This document shows, one piece after another, positions 9,204 through 17,776 of a stretch of 64,000 bases of DNA. The notes beneath the pieces are model-generated. The model was not told the origin of the DNA. It did no database searches and worked only from the letters and a program-made list of their open reading frames with translations. The DNA is taken from NCBI GenBank assembly GCA_018223435.1, contig JAGTTO010000001.1, positions 3,348,001 through 3,412,000 of the forward strand. Reading direction: 5' to 3'. Numbering within the stretch: position 1 is the stretch's first letter; the number at the start of each line of letters is the position of its first letter. The DNA comes from Lachnospiraceae bacterium Marseille-Q4251 (GTDB lineage Bacteria > Bacillota > Clostridia > Lachnospirales > Lachnospiraceae). Both the position numbers and the translations under genes were made by a program.

Positions 9204-10733
9204 TTGAGAGAGTATACAGAAAAACTTCTGGAGAAACTGAGAGAATCAACGGCGGCGGTGCTGCCGATTGCGGGGATTGTCCTGGTGCTGTGCTTTGCGC
9301 TGGTGCCGGTGCCCTCGGGAATCCTGCTCTGCTTCCTTGCCGGAGCGGTGCTTCTGACGGTAGGAATGATGTTCTTTAATCTGGGAGCGGAGATGGCCAT
9401 GTCGCCCATCGGTGAACGGGTGGGCCCGGCTATGACAAAAAGCCGGAAGCTCTGGGTCGTTCTGGTGCTGGCTTTCCTCCTGGGAGTGATCATCACAGTC
9501 TCGGAGCCGGATCTTCAGGTTCTGGCGGAGTTGGTGCCCTCGGTGCCAAATGAGGTGCTGATCCTCTTTGTGGCGGCGGGAGTCGGCGTTTTCCTGGCGA
9601 TCGCGATTTTGCGAATGCTCTTTGGTATCGCCCTTCCGGTGATGCTGGTGGGCTTTTACGCCCTGGTCTTTTTTCTGGCCTTTCTGGTGCCGGAGGGCTT
9701 CCGGGCGGTGGCCTTTGACTCCGGCGGCGTGACGACGGGACCGATGACGGTACCTTTTATTATGGCTCTGGGTGTCGGTATCTCAGCAGTGCGAAACGAC
9801 CGGCATGCGGCGGACGACAGCTTCGGTCTCGTCGGTCTTTGCTCCATCGGTCCGATTCTTGCGGTGATGGTCCTCGGCATGATCTACCATCCGGCAGAGG
9901 GAAACTATGAGCTGGAGGCCATGAAAAACATCGAGGATTCCATGGAGCTGGCAAAGCAGTTTCTGGGAGGCTTTCCTGTATACTTAAAGGAGATGATGAT
10001 TTCCCTCCTTCCGATTGTGCTTGCCTTCGGTCTCTTTCAGCTCTTTTCTGAGCGGCTTCCGGGGAAAGAACTGAAGCGGATCGGCATTGGTATGGTGTAT
10101 ACATACGTCGGGCTGGTACTTTTCATGACGGGAGCCAACATGGGCTTTATGCCGGCAGGCCGGTATCTCGGTCAGGCCATGGCGGGCCTTTCGGCCAACT
10201 GGCTTATCGTTCCCGTGGGAGCTCTCATGGGCTATTTCATTGTAAAAGCGGAGCCTGCAGTCTATGTGCTGAACCATCAGGTGGAGGAAATCACCGACGG
10301 CGCGATCCCGGCGAAAGCCATGGGAATCAGCCTTTCCCTTGGCGTGGCGGCCTCTGTGGCCCTCTCTATGGTGCGCGTCCTCACCGGTCTTCCGATTCTT
10401 TATTTCCTGGTTCCTGGTTACGGCATTGCCATCGGCCTTTCCTTCTTTGTGCCGAAAATCTTTACGGCGATCGCCTTTGACTCCGGCGGAGTGGCCTCCG
10501 GTCCGATGACGGCGACCTTCCTGCTTCCTTTTGCCCAGGGAGCCTGCATGGCAGTAGGCGGAAATATGGTGACGGATGCCTTTGGTGTGGTGGCCATGGT
10601 AGCCATGACGCCGCTTATCACAATCCAGATTCTGGGTCTTGTATACAGGCTCAAGAAGCAGAAGAATCCTGTATCCAGCACGACCGGAAACGGCCTTGAG
10701 TATCTCGAAGACGACTCAATCATTGAACTGTAA
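9204..10733 (+). CDS. DUF1538 integral membrane protein, duplicated
   Basis: A 509-residue polytopic membrane protein made of two homologous DUF1538 halves. Each carries an AFDSGGV(T/A)(T/S)GPMT motif (about residues 171 and 427), the hallmark of the family. Start is TTG 9204, with ACGGAGGG 5 bases upstream; the ATG at 9199 runs into a stop after two codons. Function is not established; proteins of this family are predicted transporters or channels. The next gene encodes P-II-like domains, a recurrent neighbour that suggests control of the membrane protein by small-molecule binding or direct contact, as with AmtB-GlnK. Confidence 0.85.
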   Translation: MREYTEKLLEKLRESTAAVLPIAGIVLVLCFALVPVPSGILLCFLAGAVLLTVGMMFFNLGAEMAMSPIGERVGPAMTKSRKLWVVLVLAFLLGVIITVSEPDLQVLAELVPSVPNEVLILFVAAGVGVFLAIAILRMLFGIALPVMLVGFYALVFFLAFLVPEGFRAVAFDSGGVTTGPMTVPFIMALGVGISAVRNDRHAADDSFGLVGLCSIGPILAVMVLGMIYHPAEGNYELEAMKNIEDSMELAKQFLGGFPVYLKEMMISLLPIVLAFGLFQLFSERLPGKELKRIGIGMVYTYVGLVLFMTGANMGFMPAGRYLGQAMAGLSANWLIVPVGALMGYFIVKAEPAVYVLNHQVEEITDGAIPAKAMGISLSLGVAASVALSMVRVLTGLPILYFLVPGYGIAIGLSFFVPKIFTAIAFDSGGVASGPMTATFLLPFAQGACMAVGGNMVTDAFGVVAMVAMTPLITIQILGLVYRLKKQKNPVSSTTGNGLEYLEDDSIIEL

Positions 10734-10748
10734 CGACGGAGGTGAGGA

Positions 10749-11441
10749 ATGGATACTTTATATCTGATGGTGACGATCACAGACAGAAAGCTGGAAAAGA
10801 AATTTCTGAATTTTTACCGGGAACAGGGGCTTGAGGTTTCCCTTACGACCCTCGGCCACGGAACAGCCTCCAGCGAGATCCGGGATTTCTTCGGCCTGGG
10901 CGGAAGAGAGCGAAGCCTTCTGTTTCATACGGTTACAGGGAAAAATTATGAACGGTTTCTGCCCGCTCTGAAGCGGCAGTTCCGCATCGATCTTCCGGGT
11001 TCCGGCATCGTGTTTCTGATTCCCTTCAGCAGCGTGGGAGGCAGAAAGACACTGGAGTTTTTTACTGAGGGACAGGAATTTGTCAAAGGGGAGGAAAGTG
11101 CCTTGAAGGAAACGAAATATGAGCTTTTGGTGGCGATCACCAATCAGGGATACACGGAGCTGGTCATGGATGCGGCGAGAAAGGTTCATGCGGCCGGCGG
11201 CACCATTATTCACGCCAAGGGGACCGGCACGGACAAAGCGGAGAAATTCCTGGGAGTCAGCCTGGTGGCGGAAAAAGAGATGGTTCTCATCGTGGCCCGT
11301 CAGGAGAAAAAGAATGAAATTATGCGCTCTATCATGGATCATGCCGGCCTTCAGACAAAGGCTCGAGCGGTGGTATTTTCCCTGCCGGTGACGGATATCG
11401 CAGGAATGTACCTCATGAATGAGATGCTGGAAGAAGCTTAA
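10749..11441 (+). CDS. Tandem P-II-like regulatory protein
   Basis: 230 residues in two ferredoxin-like P-II-type domains (about 1-105 and 113-225). The second is the clearer one: YELLVAITNQGYTELVMDAARKVHAAGGTIIHAKGTG followed by an EKEMVLIVA strand. Classical GlnB uridylylation-loop features are not evident, so it is not a canonical nitrogen sensor. It starts 15 bases after the DUF1538 gene with its own GACGGAGGTG. Inference: it binds a nucleotide or other ligand and gates the DUF1538 partner. A terminator follows, closing a two-gene operon. Confidence 0.8.
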   Translation: MDTLYLMVTITDRKLEKKFLNFYREQGLEVSLTTLGHGTASSEIRDFFGLGGRERSLLFHTVTGKNYERFLPALKRQFRIDLPGSGIVFLIPFSSVGGRKTLEFFTEGQEFVKGEESALKETKYELLVAITNQGYTELVMDAARKVHAAGGTIIHAKGTGTDKAEKFLGVSLVAEKEMVLIVARQEKKNEIMRSIMDHAGLQTKARAVVFSLPVTDIAGMYLMNEMLEEA

Positions 11442-11451
11442 AACTGTCTTA

Positions 11452-11475
11452 TATACACGGTATAAAGCGTGTATA
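11452..11475 (+). repeat. 8-bp inverted repeat after the P-II gene
   Basis: TATACACG (11452-11459) and CGTGTATA (11468-11475) are perfect inverted copies with an 8-base loop. There is no T-run, so it is probably an RNA-stabilising hairpin or a protein site next to the main terminator. Confidence 0.45.
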
Positions 11476-11480
11476 CAAAG

Positions 11481-11527
11481 AAATCCCGCATGCAGGGAAC
11501 GAAAAAACTCTGCATGTGGGATTTTTT
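11481..11527. terminator. Bidirectional terminator between P-II gene and MATE gene
   Basis: AATCCCGCATGCAG pairs with CTGCATGTGGGATT (one G-U), A-rich before and T6 after. It serves the plus-strand P-II operon and the minus-strand MATE gene. Confidence 0.85.
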
Positions 11528-11535
11528 AATGGCGA

Positions 11536-12894
11536 TCATTTTCCCAGTTTGTTTAACTGCCTGAAAGTAAGGAAGAAGGCCAGGACGGCAGCCATGAAGT
11601 CTGCGATGGGAGCAGAATAGAGGACACCGTCGATGCCGAAGAACCGCGGAAGAATCAGGATCAGCGGCAGCAGGAAGAGAATCTGTCTCGTCAGGGAGAT
11701 GAAGATTCCGTAAACCGGTTTGCCGATGGCGGTGAAGAAGTTTCCGGCCACGGGCTGGATGCCGTTCAGGAAGGTGAAGAACAGGAAAATCCGGAAATAC
11801 CGGCTGGCGAAGGTGAAATATTCCTCGCTTCCGGAACCGAAGATGCCGGTGATCTGTCTGGGGAACAGCTGGAACAGAATGAAGGCCACGGTACAGATCA
11901 GCGTGGATGCGGTCATGGTCTTGATGACGGCTTCTCGGACACGGCCATAATTCTCCGCCCCGTAGTTGAAGCTCGCGATGGGCTGCATACCCTGGGAGAG
12001 ACCGATGGAGATGGAGAAGAAGATCATGTTTACCTTGCTGATGATACCGGCACAGGCCAGCGGAATCTCACTTCCGTAGACGGACTGGCCGCCGTAGAAT
12101 ACCAGGACGTTGTTCATGACCACCTGTACGATCATGATAGCCAGCTGATTCAGGAAGGGTGACATTCCAAGGGAAAGAATCCGGCGGCAGGCGAAGGCTC
12201 TGGGACGGAGTTCTTTTAAGGTAAGCTTCACGGTCTTAAAGCGGGTTAGGTACCAGATTACCATGGAAGCCGAGATGATCTGACCGATGATTGTGGCCCA
12301 GGCCGCTCCTGCCATTCCCATATGGAAGACAAAGATAAAGAGCGGATCCAGAACCAGATTGATGAGGCAGCCGATGAGGGTGCAGGCCATGGAAAAATTA
12401 GGGCTTCCATCGGCCCGGACCAGGTTGGAACCGCCGGTGGCCAGGATTACAAAGGGGAAACCGAAGGCCGTGATGGAAGTGTAGGTCCGGGAGTAAGTCA
12501 GGATATCTGCCGTGGCTCCGAAAAGCTTCAGAAGCGGGTCCAGAAAAAGGAAGACCAGAAGGCAGAGAGTGATCCCGAAAGAGAGCATGAGGAAAATGGC
12601 ATTTCCGATAAAGTGCTTTGCCTCCTCGGGCTTTTTCCGGCCCATGGAAAGATTGAAGTTGGCCGCGCCGCCGATGCCGAAGAGCAGGGAGACCGCGGTG
12701 CAGGTGATGGTCAGGGGGAAAGCGACGTTGGTGGCAGCGTTTCCCTGCATGCCGACGCTGTGGCCGATGAAGAACTGGTCTACCATATTGTAGAGGGCGC
12801 TCACGAGCATGGCGATGATACTGGGAATGGCGAAGCGGGCCATCAGATGGTTGATCGGTTCCACGCCCAGGGGATTTTCATGTTGTTTGTCCAA
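11536..12894 (-). CDS. MATE family multidrug/sodium antiporter
   Basis: 452-residue cytoplasmic-membrane exporter with about 12 hydrophobic helices in two homologous halves. The N-terminus LGVEPINHLMARFAIPSIIAMLVSALYNMVDQFFIG is the classic MATE (MepA/DinF-like) opening. MATE proteins export cationic drugs or metabolites using a Na+ or H+ gradient. Start is TTG at 12894, 7 bases after AGGAGG; no better ATG is near. The gene stands alone, with its own promoter and a terminator-like hairpin in the leader. The substrate is unknown. Confidence 0.92.
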   Translation of the reverse strand: MDKQHENPLGVEPINHLMARFAIPSIIAMLVSALYNMVDQFFIGHSVGMQGNAATNVAFPLTITCTAVSLLFGIGGAANFNLSMGRKKPEEAKHFIGNAIFLMLSFGITLCLLVFLFLDPLLKLFGATADILTYSRTYTSITAFGFPFVILATGGSNLVRADGSPNFSMACTLIGCLINLVLDPLFIFVFHMGMAGAAWATIIGQIISASMVIWYLTRFKTVKLTLKELRPRAFACRRILSLGMSPFLNQLAIMIVQVVMNNVLVFYGGQSVYGSEIPLACAGIISKVNMIFFSISIGLSQGMQPIASFNYGAENYGRVREAVIKTMTASTLICTVAFILFQLFPRQITGIFGSGSEEYFTFASRYFRIFLFFTFLNGIQPVAGNFFTAIGKPVYGIFISLTRQILFLLPLILILPRFFGIDGVLYSAPIADFMAAVLAFFLTFRQLNKLGK

Positions 12895-12920
12895 AGAATA
12901 ACCTCCTTTTCATCTGTAGA

Positions 12921-12968
12921 AAGAAAAAATCAAAAAAAATAGGAGTGTCCGAAGAGGACACCGATCCT
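12921..12968 (-). terminator. Terminator-like hairpin in the leader of the MATE gene (possible attenuator)
   Basis: On the minus strand, AGGA...GTGTCC pairs with GGACAC...TCCT around a TCTTC loop and is followed by a long T-run. It sits between the putative promoter and the RBS of the MATE gene, where it would stop transcription unless antagonised. Confidence 0.6.
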
Positions 12969-12977
12969 TTGATTCCT

Positions 12978-13006
12978 ATTATCCATGGAAGTGACAAAAA
13001 AGTCAA
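12978..13006 (-). promoter_or_regulatory. Sigma-A type promoter for the MATE gene
   Basis: Minus strand TTGACT (13006-13001), 17-base spacer, GATAAT (12983-12978). Transcription would begin just before the leader hairpin. Confidence 0.65.
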
Positions 13007-13034
13007 GAGATATGGGAATTGTTGTGAGGTTTTT

Positions 13035-13063
13035 GTGGACAAAAGAAAAAAGACTGTTTATAA
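13035..13063 (+). promoter_or_regulatory. Sigma-A type promoter for the BlaI-type gene
   Basis: TGGACA, 17-base spacer, TATAAT; 48 bases before the start codon. Confidence 0.7.
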
Positions 13064-13110
13064 TAGGGGACGGGTAGGAAGATTTGTGGACTAATCAGGA
13101 GGGACATGAA

Positions 13111-13494
13111 ATGAAGAAAACATTTGTTTTGACACCGAGCGAAGAAGATCTGATGAATATTTTCTGGGTCGAAAACCGTCCGCTCACCAGCGTAGAGCTG
13201 ACCGAACTGAGCAAAGATCACGGTTGGAATCAGGAATATATTCTGAACATGCTGCGTTCCATCAAGAAAAAAGGAATGGTGGAAGTCTGCGGTACCGTTC
13301 AGTATAATAAACAGTACGCCAGAAGCTTCTGTTACTGTGTCTCAAGAGCCGCATATGCTGCAAAGCTGGCAGCCTCCGTCGGAATCGACAAAGCTGCACT
13401 GGCTGAAACCATCAATGAGCTGGTGAAAAATGTCTGCCAGGCAGAAGACACCGTGGCTTGTGTAGAAGAAGTTCTACAGGAATTAAAAAAGTAA
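13111..13494 (+). CDS. BlaI/MecI/CopY family winged-helix repressor
   Basis: 127-residue DNA-binding protein. Residues 1-75 form a winged helix of the penicillinase-repressor type (LTPSEEDLMNIFW...LTSVELTELSKDHGWNQEYILNMLRSIKKKGMVEV). The C-terminal third is predicted helical and would dimerise. Start is ATG 13111 behind CAGGAGGG; an upstream TTG is in frame but lacks an RBS. In classic systems a BlaR1 membrane protease cleaves the repressor, but no such gene adjoins, so it probably responds to another input or controls a distant target. The short gene is flanked by its own promoter and terminator. Confidence 0.82.
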   Translation: MKKTFVLTPSEEDLMNIFWVENRPLTSVELTELSKDHGWNQEYILNMLRSIKKKGMVEVCGTVQYNKQYARSFCYCVSRAAYAAKLAASVGIDKAALAETINELVKNVCQAEDTVACVEEVLQELKK

Positions 13495-13498
13495 TTCA

Positions 13499-13546
13499 CA
13501 AAAAGACCTTCGCCTTACAGAACGTAAGGAACGAAGGTCTTTTTGT
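13499..13546. terminator. Bidirectional terminator (BlaI-type gene / aminopeptidase)
   Basis: AAAAAGACCTTCG pairs with CGAAGGTCTTTTT, with an inner CCTTA/TAAGG stem. The arrangement serves both converging genes. Confidence 0.88.
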
Positions 13547-13553
13547 TATGGCA

Positions 13554-14930
13554 TTAAGCGTTCAGGAAAGCAATATAGCCTTTCAGGGCCTCGTAGAGGT
13601 CGGCTTTGCTGATGATCTCCCAGGGAGCGTGCATGCTCAGTACGGGAACGCCGCTGTCGATCACGTTCATGCCGTATTTTGCCATAAGGTAAGCGATGGT
13701 TCCGCCGCCTCCTACATCGACTTTACCGAGCTCTGCGGTCTGCCAGGTCACGTCAGCGTCGTCCATGATTTTGCGAACCAGGGCAACGTACTCGGCGTTG
13801 GCATCGTTGGAACCGCTCTTTCCGCCGGAACCGGTGTATTTGTTGAAGGTCAGTCCCTTGCCAAGGAATGCGGAGTTGTTTTTCTCCATAACGGAGGGAT
13901 AGTTGGGATCGAAGCCCGCGCTGACATCAGAGGAGAGCATACGGGAGTTATTGAGGGCTCTTCTTACTTTGATATCGCTGTAATCGCCGCAGGCATTGAT
14001 GACTTCGGCAACGGTGTTCTCGAAGTAGAAGGAGGTCATTCCGGTAGCGCCGACGCTTCCGATTTCCTCTTTATCAACAAGCAGGCAGACAGCGGTACGT
14101 TTTACGCTGCCAAGCTCGAACATTGCCTTGTAGGACGGGTAAGCGCAAACGCGGTCGTCGTGGCCGTAGCCCATGATCATGCTGCGGTCGAAGCCGTAGT
14201 CTCTTGCAGCACCTGCGGGAACAACCTCGAGTTCTGCGGAGATGAAATCGTCCTCTTCGATGTCATATTTTTCCTTCAGGATAGCCAGGATGTTTTTCTT
14301 AACTGCCTCTTTCTCCTCACCCTTTACAGGGATGCTACCGATCAGCAGGTTCAAATCCTCACCCTCGATGATTTTGGCAGCTGTTTTTGCCATCTGCTCA
14401 CGGGCCAGATGAGGAAGCAGATCGGAGATTCCGAATACCGGATCGCCGTGGTCGTCACCGATAGCGATATCTACGGTTGTGCCGTCTTTTTTCGCAACAA
14501 CGCCGTAGAGAGCCAGCGGAAGAGCTACCCACTGATATTTCTTAATTCCGCCGTAGTAGTGGGTATCGAACATAGCCATGTCGTTATCCTCATAGAGCGG
14601 ATTCTGTTTCAGGTCGATACGCGGGGAGTCGATGTGGGCTCCAACGATGTTCATACCATTTTCCAGGGGTTCCTCACCGATCTGGAACATGGCAAGGGTT
14701 TTGCCCATGCAGACAGAGTAAACTTTGTCGCCGGCCTTCAGGGTCTTGCCGGCTGCGATGACGTCATTCAGGTCTTCGTAGCCGTGAGCCTTTGCCTCAG
14801 CCACTGCTAATTTTACACACTCACGCTCGGTTTTGCCGTGGCTTAAGAACTGACGGTAACCTTCTGCAAATGTAAATACTTTGTCCATCTCTTCCTGGGA
14901 ATATTTTTCCCATGCGATTTTTCTTTCCAT
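13554..14930 (-). CDS. M18 family aminopeptidase
   Basis: 458-residue cytosolic, dinuclear-zinc aminopeptidase that removes N-terminal residues (acidic ones in the best-known members) from peptides. Motifs: GAHIDSPRIDLK, IGDDHGD, the Glu-Glu pair in DKEEIGS, and YGHDDRVCAYPS, all typical of M18. ATG 14930 follows AAGGAGGAAC; the open frame extends further upstream only because it overlaps proC in another register. It lies downstream of proC with 19 bases between, so the two form a peptide/proline-related minus-strand operon. Confidence 0.92.
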   Translation of the reverse strand: MERKIAWEKYSQEEMDKVFTFAEGYRQFLSHGKTERECVKLAVAEAKAHGYEDLNDVIAAGKTLKAGDKVYSVCMGKTLAMFQIGEEPLENGMNIVGAHIDSPRIDLKQNPLYEDNDMAMFDTHYYGGIKKYQWVALPLALYGVVAKKDGTTVDIAIGDDHGDPVFGISDLLPHLAREQMAKTAAKIIEGEDLNLLIGSIPVKGEEKEAVKKNILAILKEKYDIEEDDFISAELEVVPAGAARDYGFDRSMIMGYGHDDRVCAYPSYKAMFELGSVKRTAVCLLVDKEEIGSVGATGMTSFYFENTVAEVINACGDYSDIKVRRALNNSRMLSSDVSAGFDPNYPSVMEKNNSAFLGKGLTFNKYTGSGGKSGSNDANAEYVALVRKIMDDADVTWQTAELGKVDVGGGGTIAYLMAKYGMNVIDSGVPVLSMHAPWEIISKADLYEALKGYIAFLNA

Positions 14931-14949
14931 TTTGAAAAGTTCCTCCTTA

Positions 14950-15744
14950 TTAGATTCCTTTGCTTTTTCTGGTGCAGGCCCGGAGCGCGTCGATGACGGC
15001 GCTTCGCATGCCTTTTTCCTCCAGAACAGATAAGCCCTCGATGGTGGTACCTCCCGGGGAGCATACCATATCTTTGAGTTCACCGGGATGTCTGCCGGTT
15101 TTGAGCACCATTTCCGCGCTGCCAAGGACAGCCTGGGCTGCAAAATGATAAGCCTGGGCTCTCGGCATGCCGTCGGCCACCGCCGCATCTGCCATGGCTT
15201 CAATGAACATGAAGACATAGGCGGGAGAGCAGCCGCTGACGGAACCCACCACGTCCATGAGGCGTTCCGGAACGATTTCTGTTTCTCCCAGAGCGGAGAG
15301 AAGACGGAGAAGCTGGGCGGTCTCTTTTTCCGTGACCTGTTCTCCCGGAGCAACGCCGGTGATTCCTGCACCGATCATGGCCGGGGTGTTTGGCATGCAC
15401 CGGACGGTTTTCACCGGGCGGCCGAACTGTTCCTCAAGCCACTGATGGGGCTTGCCCGGAGCAATGGATACCACCAGGGTATCCGGCTGGACAATTTCCC
15501 GGATTTCATGGATGACTTCCGCGTAGAACTGGGGCTTCACCGCCAGAATAAGAATATCGGAGAAGGCAGCGACCTCAGAGTTGTCTGAGGTGACTGTAAT
15601 TCCGAATTTTTCCCGCAGAGCCTTTCTGGATTCTTCATGGAGAGCGGAAGCGATCATATCTTCACTGGCGAGAAGCTGCTTTTTCAGAATCCCGCTGACC
15701 ATGGCGCCTCCCATATTTCCACAGCCAATAAAACCTAACCGCAT
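14950..15744 (-). CDS. proC: Pyrroline-5-carboxylate reductase
   Basis: 264 residues; reduces pyrroline-5-carboxylate to proline with NAD(P)H, the last step of proline synthesis. The N-terminus MRLGFIGCGNMGGAM is the Rossmann nucleotide-binding loop. The C-terminal dimer domain shows the family signature around DMVCSPGGTTIEGL. ATG 15744 has AAGGAGGCCT upstream, which fixes the start although the frame stays open for 26 more codons. It is the first gene of the two-gene unit with the M18 aminopeptidase. proA and proB are not in the window. Confidence 0.95.
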   Translation of the reverse strand: MRLGFIGCGNMGGAMVSGILKKQLLASEDMIASALHEESRKALREKFGITVTSDNSEVAAFSDILILAVKPQFYAEVIHEIREIVQPDTLVVSIAPGKPHQWLEEQFGRPVKTVRCMPNTPAMIGAGITGVAPGEQVTEKETAQLLRLLSALGETEIVPERLMDVVGSVSGCSPAYVFMFIEAMADAAVADGMPRAQAYHFAAQAVLGSAEMVLKTGRHPGELKDMVCSPGGTTIEGLSVLEEKGMRSAVIDALRACTRKSKGI

Positions 15745-15885
15745 AGTATCAGGCCTCCTTGTCAATGCAGCGCCGCAGAGCGGCAGACTTTCTGTATCAC
15801 GCGTGCGCCGGAAGAGAAGCAAAGAGCTCTTGCCGGCACGCTGTATTCACTGTACCAAAATAAGGGGAGAAGGTCAAGTTTTATA

Positions 15886-15914
15886 TTGATTCTCGAGGAT
15901 TTTTACATTATACT
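15886..15914 (+). promoter_or_regulatory. Sigma-A type promoter for the acetyltransferase operon
   Basis: TTGATT, 17-base spacer, TATACT. The predicted transcript has an 85-base leader. Confidence 0.7.
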
Positions 15915-15935
15915 AAGATACTAAGGTTCAAAGCT

Positions 15936-15972
15936 TCAAGAGCCGTTCGTGCCTGCACGATAAGGCTTTTGA
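15936..15972 (+). promoter_or_regulatory. Hairpin in the acetyltransferase leader
   Basis: TCAAGAGCC (15936-15944) pairs with GGCTTTTGA (15964-15972), with an inner CGTG/CACG stem. There is no T-run. A role in mRNA stability or control is possible but unproven. Confidence 0.4.
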
Positions 15973-16005
15973 GATAACATTTCCGAAAGAAAGAAGGAAC
16001 GCAGC

Positions 16006-16851
16006 GTGAATCGTGAAGCATATATGAAACTCATCGAGGAGATCTCACTGAATGCCTGGCCGTCTCACAAGATCGAGCTCTACGACGGCTGGCTCATACG
16101 GTTTTCTCATAATTATACACACCGGACCAACAGCGTGCAGCAGGTAGGGGCTTCTTCCATTCCTGTGGAGGAAAAGGTGGCCTACTGCGAGGCCATGTAT
16201 GCCAACTACCATACGCCGGCCATTTTCAAGATCAGTCCTCTTCTGGATCCTGCCTTTGACCGGATGCTGGAAGAGAGAGGCTATGAGATCCAGCACACCA
16301 CGGAAGTGATGACGATGGACCTTAAGAAGCTCAACGCCTATGAGCCTCTTTCTGTGGAGTATGAATATTATGGAAGGAATTCCGGTCTGCCGTCTTCGAT
16401 TTATTACCCTAACGAGACGATCGTGCAGCTCCGGGACCGGATCACCGAGGAGTGGATCAACTCTCTGTTCCGTTTAAACGGCACCTCCAATCCGACGCTT
16501 CGCCGGATCGTTCCTTCTATGTTTAAGGCGATTCCGAAGGAGACCATTGTGGCCAGCGTGGAGATTGATGGCCGGACGGTGGCTGTGGGACTGGGCATTC
16601 TGGACCGTGGCCATGTGGGACTTTATGCGATCTATGTGGACGCCAGCTGCCGGAGAAAAGGACTGGGCCGTTGTATCTGCAGCTCGATTCTCTCTGAGGC
16701 GAAAAAGAAAGGCGCAGAGCATGCCTACCTTCAGGTGGTGAAGGGAAATGTTCACGCGAAACATCTGTATACAACATTAGGCTATGAAGATTTCTATACT
16801 TACTGGTTCCGGGCAAAAAACGTCACCGGGACACAGAATGAGATCAGTTAA
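16006..16851 (+). CDS. GNAT family N-acetyltransferase
   Basis: 281-residue acetyl-CoA-dependent transferase. The GNAT fold is in the C-terminal half: VGLYAIYVDASCRRKGLGRCICSSILSEAKKKGAEHAYLQV carries the (R/Q)xxGxG/A acetyl-CoA loop, and NVHAKHLYTTLGYEDFYTYWFR is the typical end. The N-terminal half is a second, degenerate GNAT-like region. GTG 16006 follows GAAGGAACG; ATG 16024 is an alternative. It is cotranscribed with the methyltransferase 17 bases downstream. Substrate unknown; a protein or amino-acid acceptor is possible. Confidence 0.85.
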   Translation: MNREAYMKLIEEISLNAWPSHKIELYDGWLIRFSHNYTHRTNSVQQVGASSIPVEEKVAYCEAMYANYHTPAIFKISPLLDPAFDRMLEERGYEIQHTTEVMTMDLKKLNAYEPLSVEYEYYGRNSGLPSSIYYPNETIVQLRDRITEEWINSLFRLNGTSNPTLRRIVPSMFKAIPKETIVASVEIDGRTVAVGLGILDRGHVGLYAIYVDASCRRKGLGRCICSSILSEAKKKGAEHAYLQVVKGNVHAKHLYTTLGYEDFYTYWFRAKNVTGTQNEIS

Positions 16852-16868
16852 AGAGAAAGGATAAAGAT

Positions 16869-17726
16869 ATGTGGATTGCGGATCAGTGGAAAGATTATGA
16901 AGTGCTGGATACCTCAGGCGGGGAAAAACTGGAACGCTGGGGAGATTATCTCCTGGTGCGGCCGGACCCCCAGGTCATCTGGAATACACCGAAGGACCTT
17001 CCGGGCTGGCGGAAAATGAACGGCCATTATTACAGAAGCAGTAAGGGCGGCGGAGAGTGGGAGTTTTTCAATCTTCCCAAACAGTGGGAGATCGCCTATA
17101 AAGATCTCCGCTTCAACCTGAAACCTTTCAGCTTCAAACATACGGGACTTTTCCCGGAGCAGGCGGTGAACTGGGACTGGTTCTCCGATAAAATCAAAAA
17201 CGCCGGCCGTCCGGTGAAGGTGCTGAACCTTTTCGCCTACACCGGCGGAGCGACGCTGGCGGCAGCGGCAGCCGGAGCGGCTGTGACTCATGTGGACGCC
17301 TCCAAGGGTATGGTAAACTGGGCAAAAGAGAATGCGAAGTCCTCCGGCCTTGAGGCGGCGCCCATCCGCTGGCTGGTGGATGACTGCATGAAATTCGTGG
17401 AGCGGGAGATCCGCCGCGGAAATCACTACGACGGCATCATCATGGACCCGCCCTCCTACGGAAGAGGACCGAAAGGCGAGATCTGGAAGATCGAGGATTC
17501 CATCTACGATTTCATCAAACTCTGCACCCAGATCCTCAGCGACACCCCGCTGTTCTTCCTGGTCAATTCCTACACTACAGGGCTGGCTCCCGCGGTGCTG
17601 ACTTACATGCTCTCCACGGAGTTGAAACGTTTCGGCGGCCATGTGGATTCCCAGGAAATCGGCCTGCCGGTGACAAAGACCGGTCTGGTGTTGCCCTGCG
17701 GAGCCTCCGGACGCTGGGAAAAATAA
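16869..17726 (+). CDS. Class I SAM-dependent methyltransferase, RlmI/RlmK-like
   Basis: 285 residues. Motif I NLFAYTGGATLAAAAAGA binds S-adenosylmethionine, VDASKGMVNWAKEN is motif II, and DPPSYGRGPKGEIWKIED is the catalytic loop. The NLFAYTGG plus DPPS(Y/F) pair is typical of the RlmI/RlmK group of 23S rRNA methyltransferases. The PUA domain of RlmI is absent, so the exact substrate is uncertain. RBS GAGAAAGGATAAAG precedes ATG 16869. Second gene of the unit with the acetyltransferase, closed by a strong terminator. Confidence 0.85.
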   Translation: MWIADQWKDYEVLDTSGGEKLERWGDYLLVRPDPQVIWNTPKDLPGWRKMNGHYYRSSKGGGEWEFFNLPKQWEIAYKDLRFNLKPFSFKHTGLFPEQAVNWDWFSDKIKNAGRPVKVLNLFAYTGGATLAAAAAGAAVTHVDASKGMVNWAKENAKSSGLEAAPIRWLVDDCMKFVEREIRRGNHYDGIIMDPPSYGRGPKGEIWKIEDSIYDFIKLCTQILSDTPLFFLVNSYTTGLAPAVLTYMLSTELKRFGGHVDSQEIGLPVTKTGLVLPCGASGRWEK

Positions 17727-17733
17727 AAAGATA

Positions 17734-17776
17734 AAAAAACTGCCTTTCCACGATCATGGAGAGGCAGCCTTTTTTT
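17734..17776. terminator. Bidirectional terminator (methyltransferase / permease)
   Basis: CTGCCTTTCCA (17740-17750) pairs with TGGAGAGGCAG (17757-17767), A7 before and T7 after. The last Ts adjoin the stop codon of the converging permease. Confidence 0.9.

Noticed and set aside
13458..14810. 450-codon plus-strand frame opposite the M18 aminopeptidase
   Set aside because: Antisense shadow of a clearly recognised gene. The long open frame comes from codon bias.
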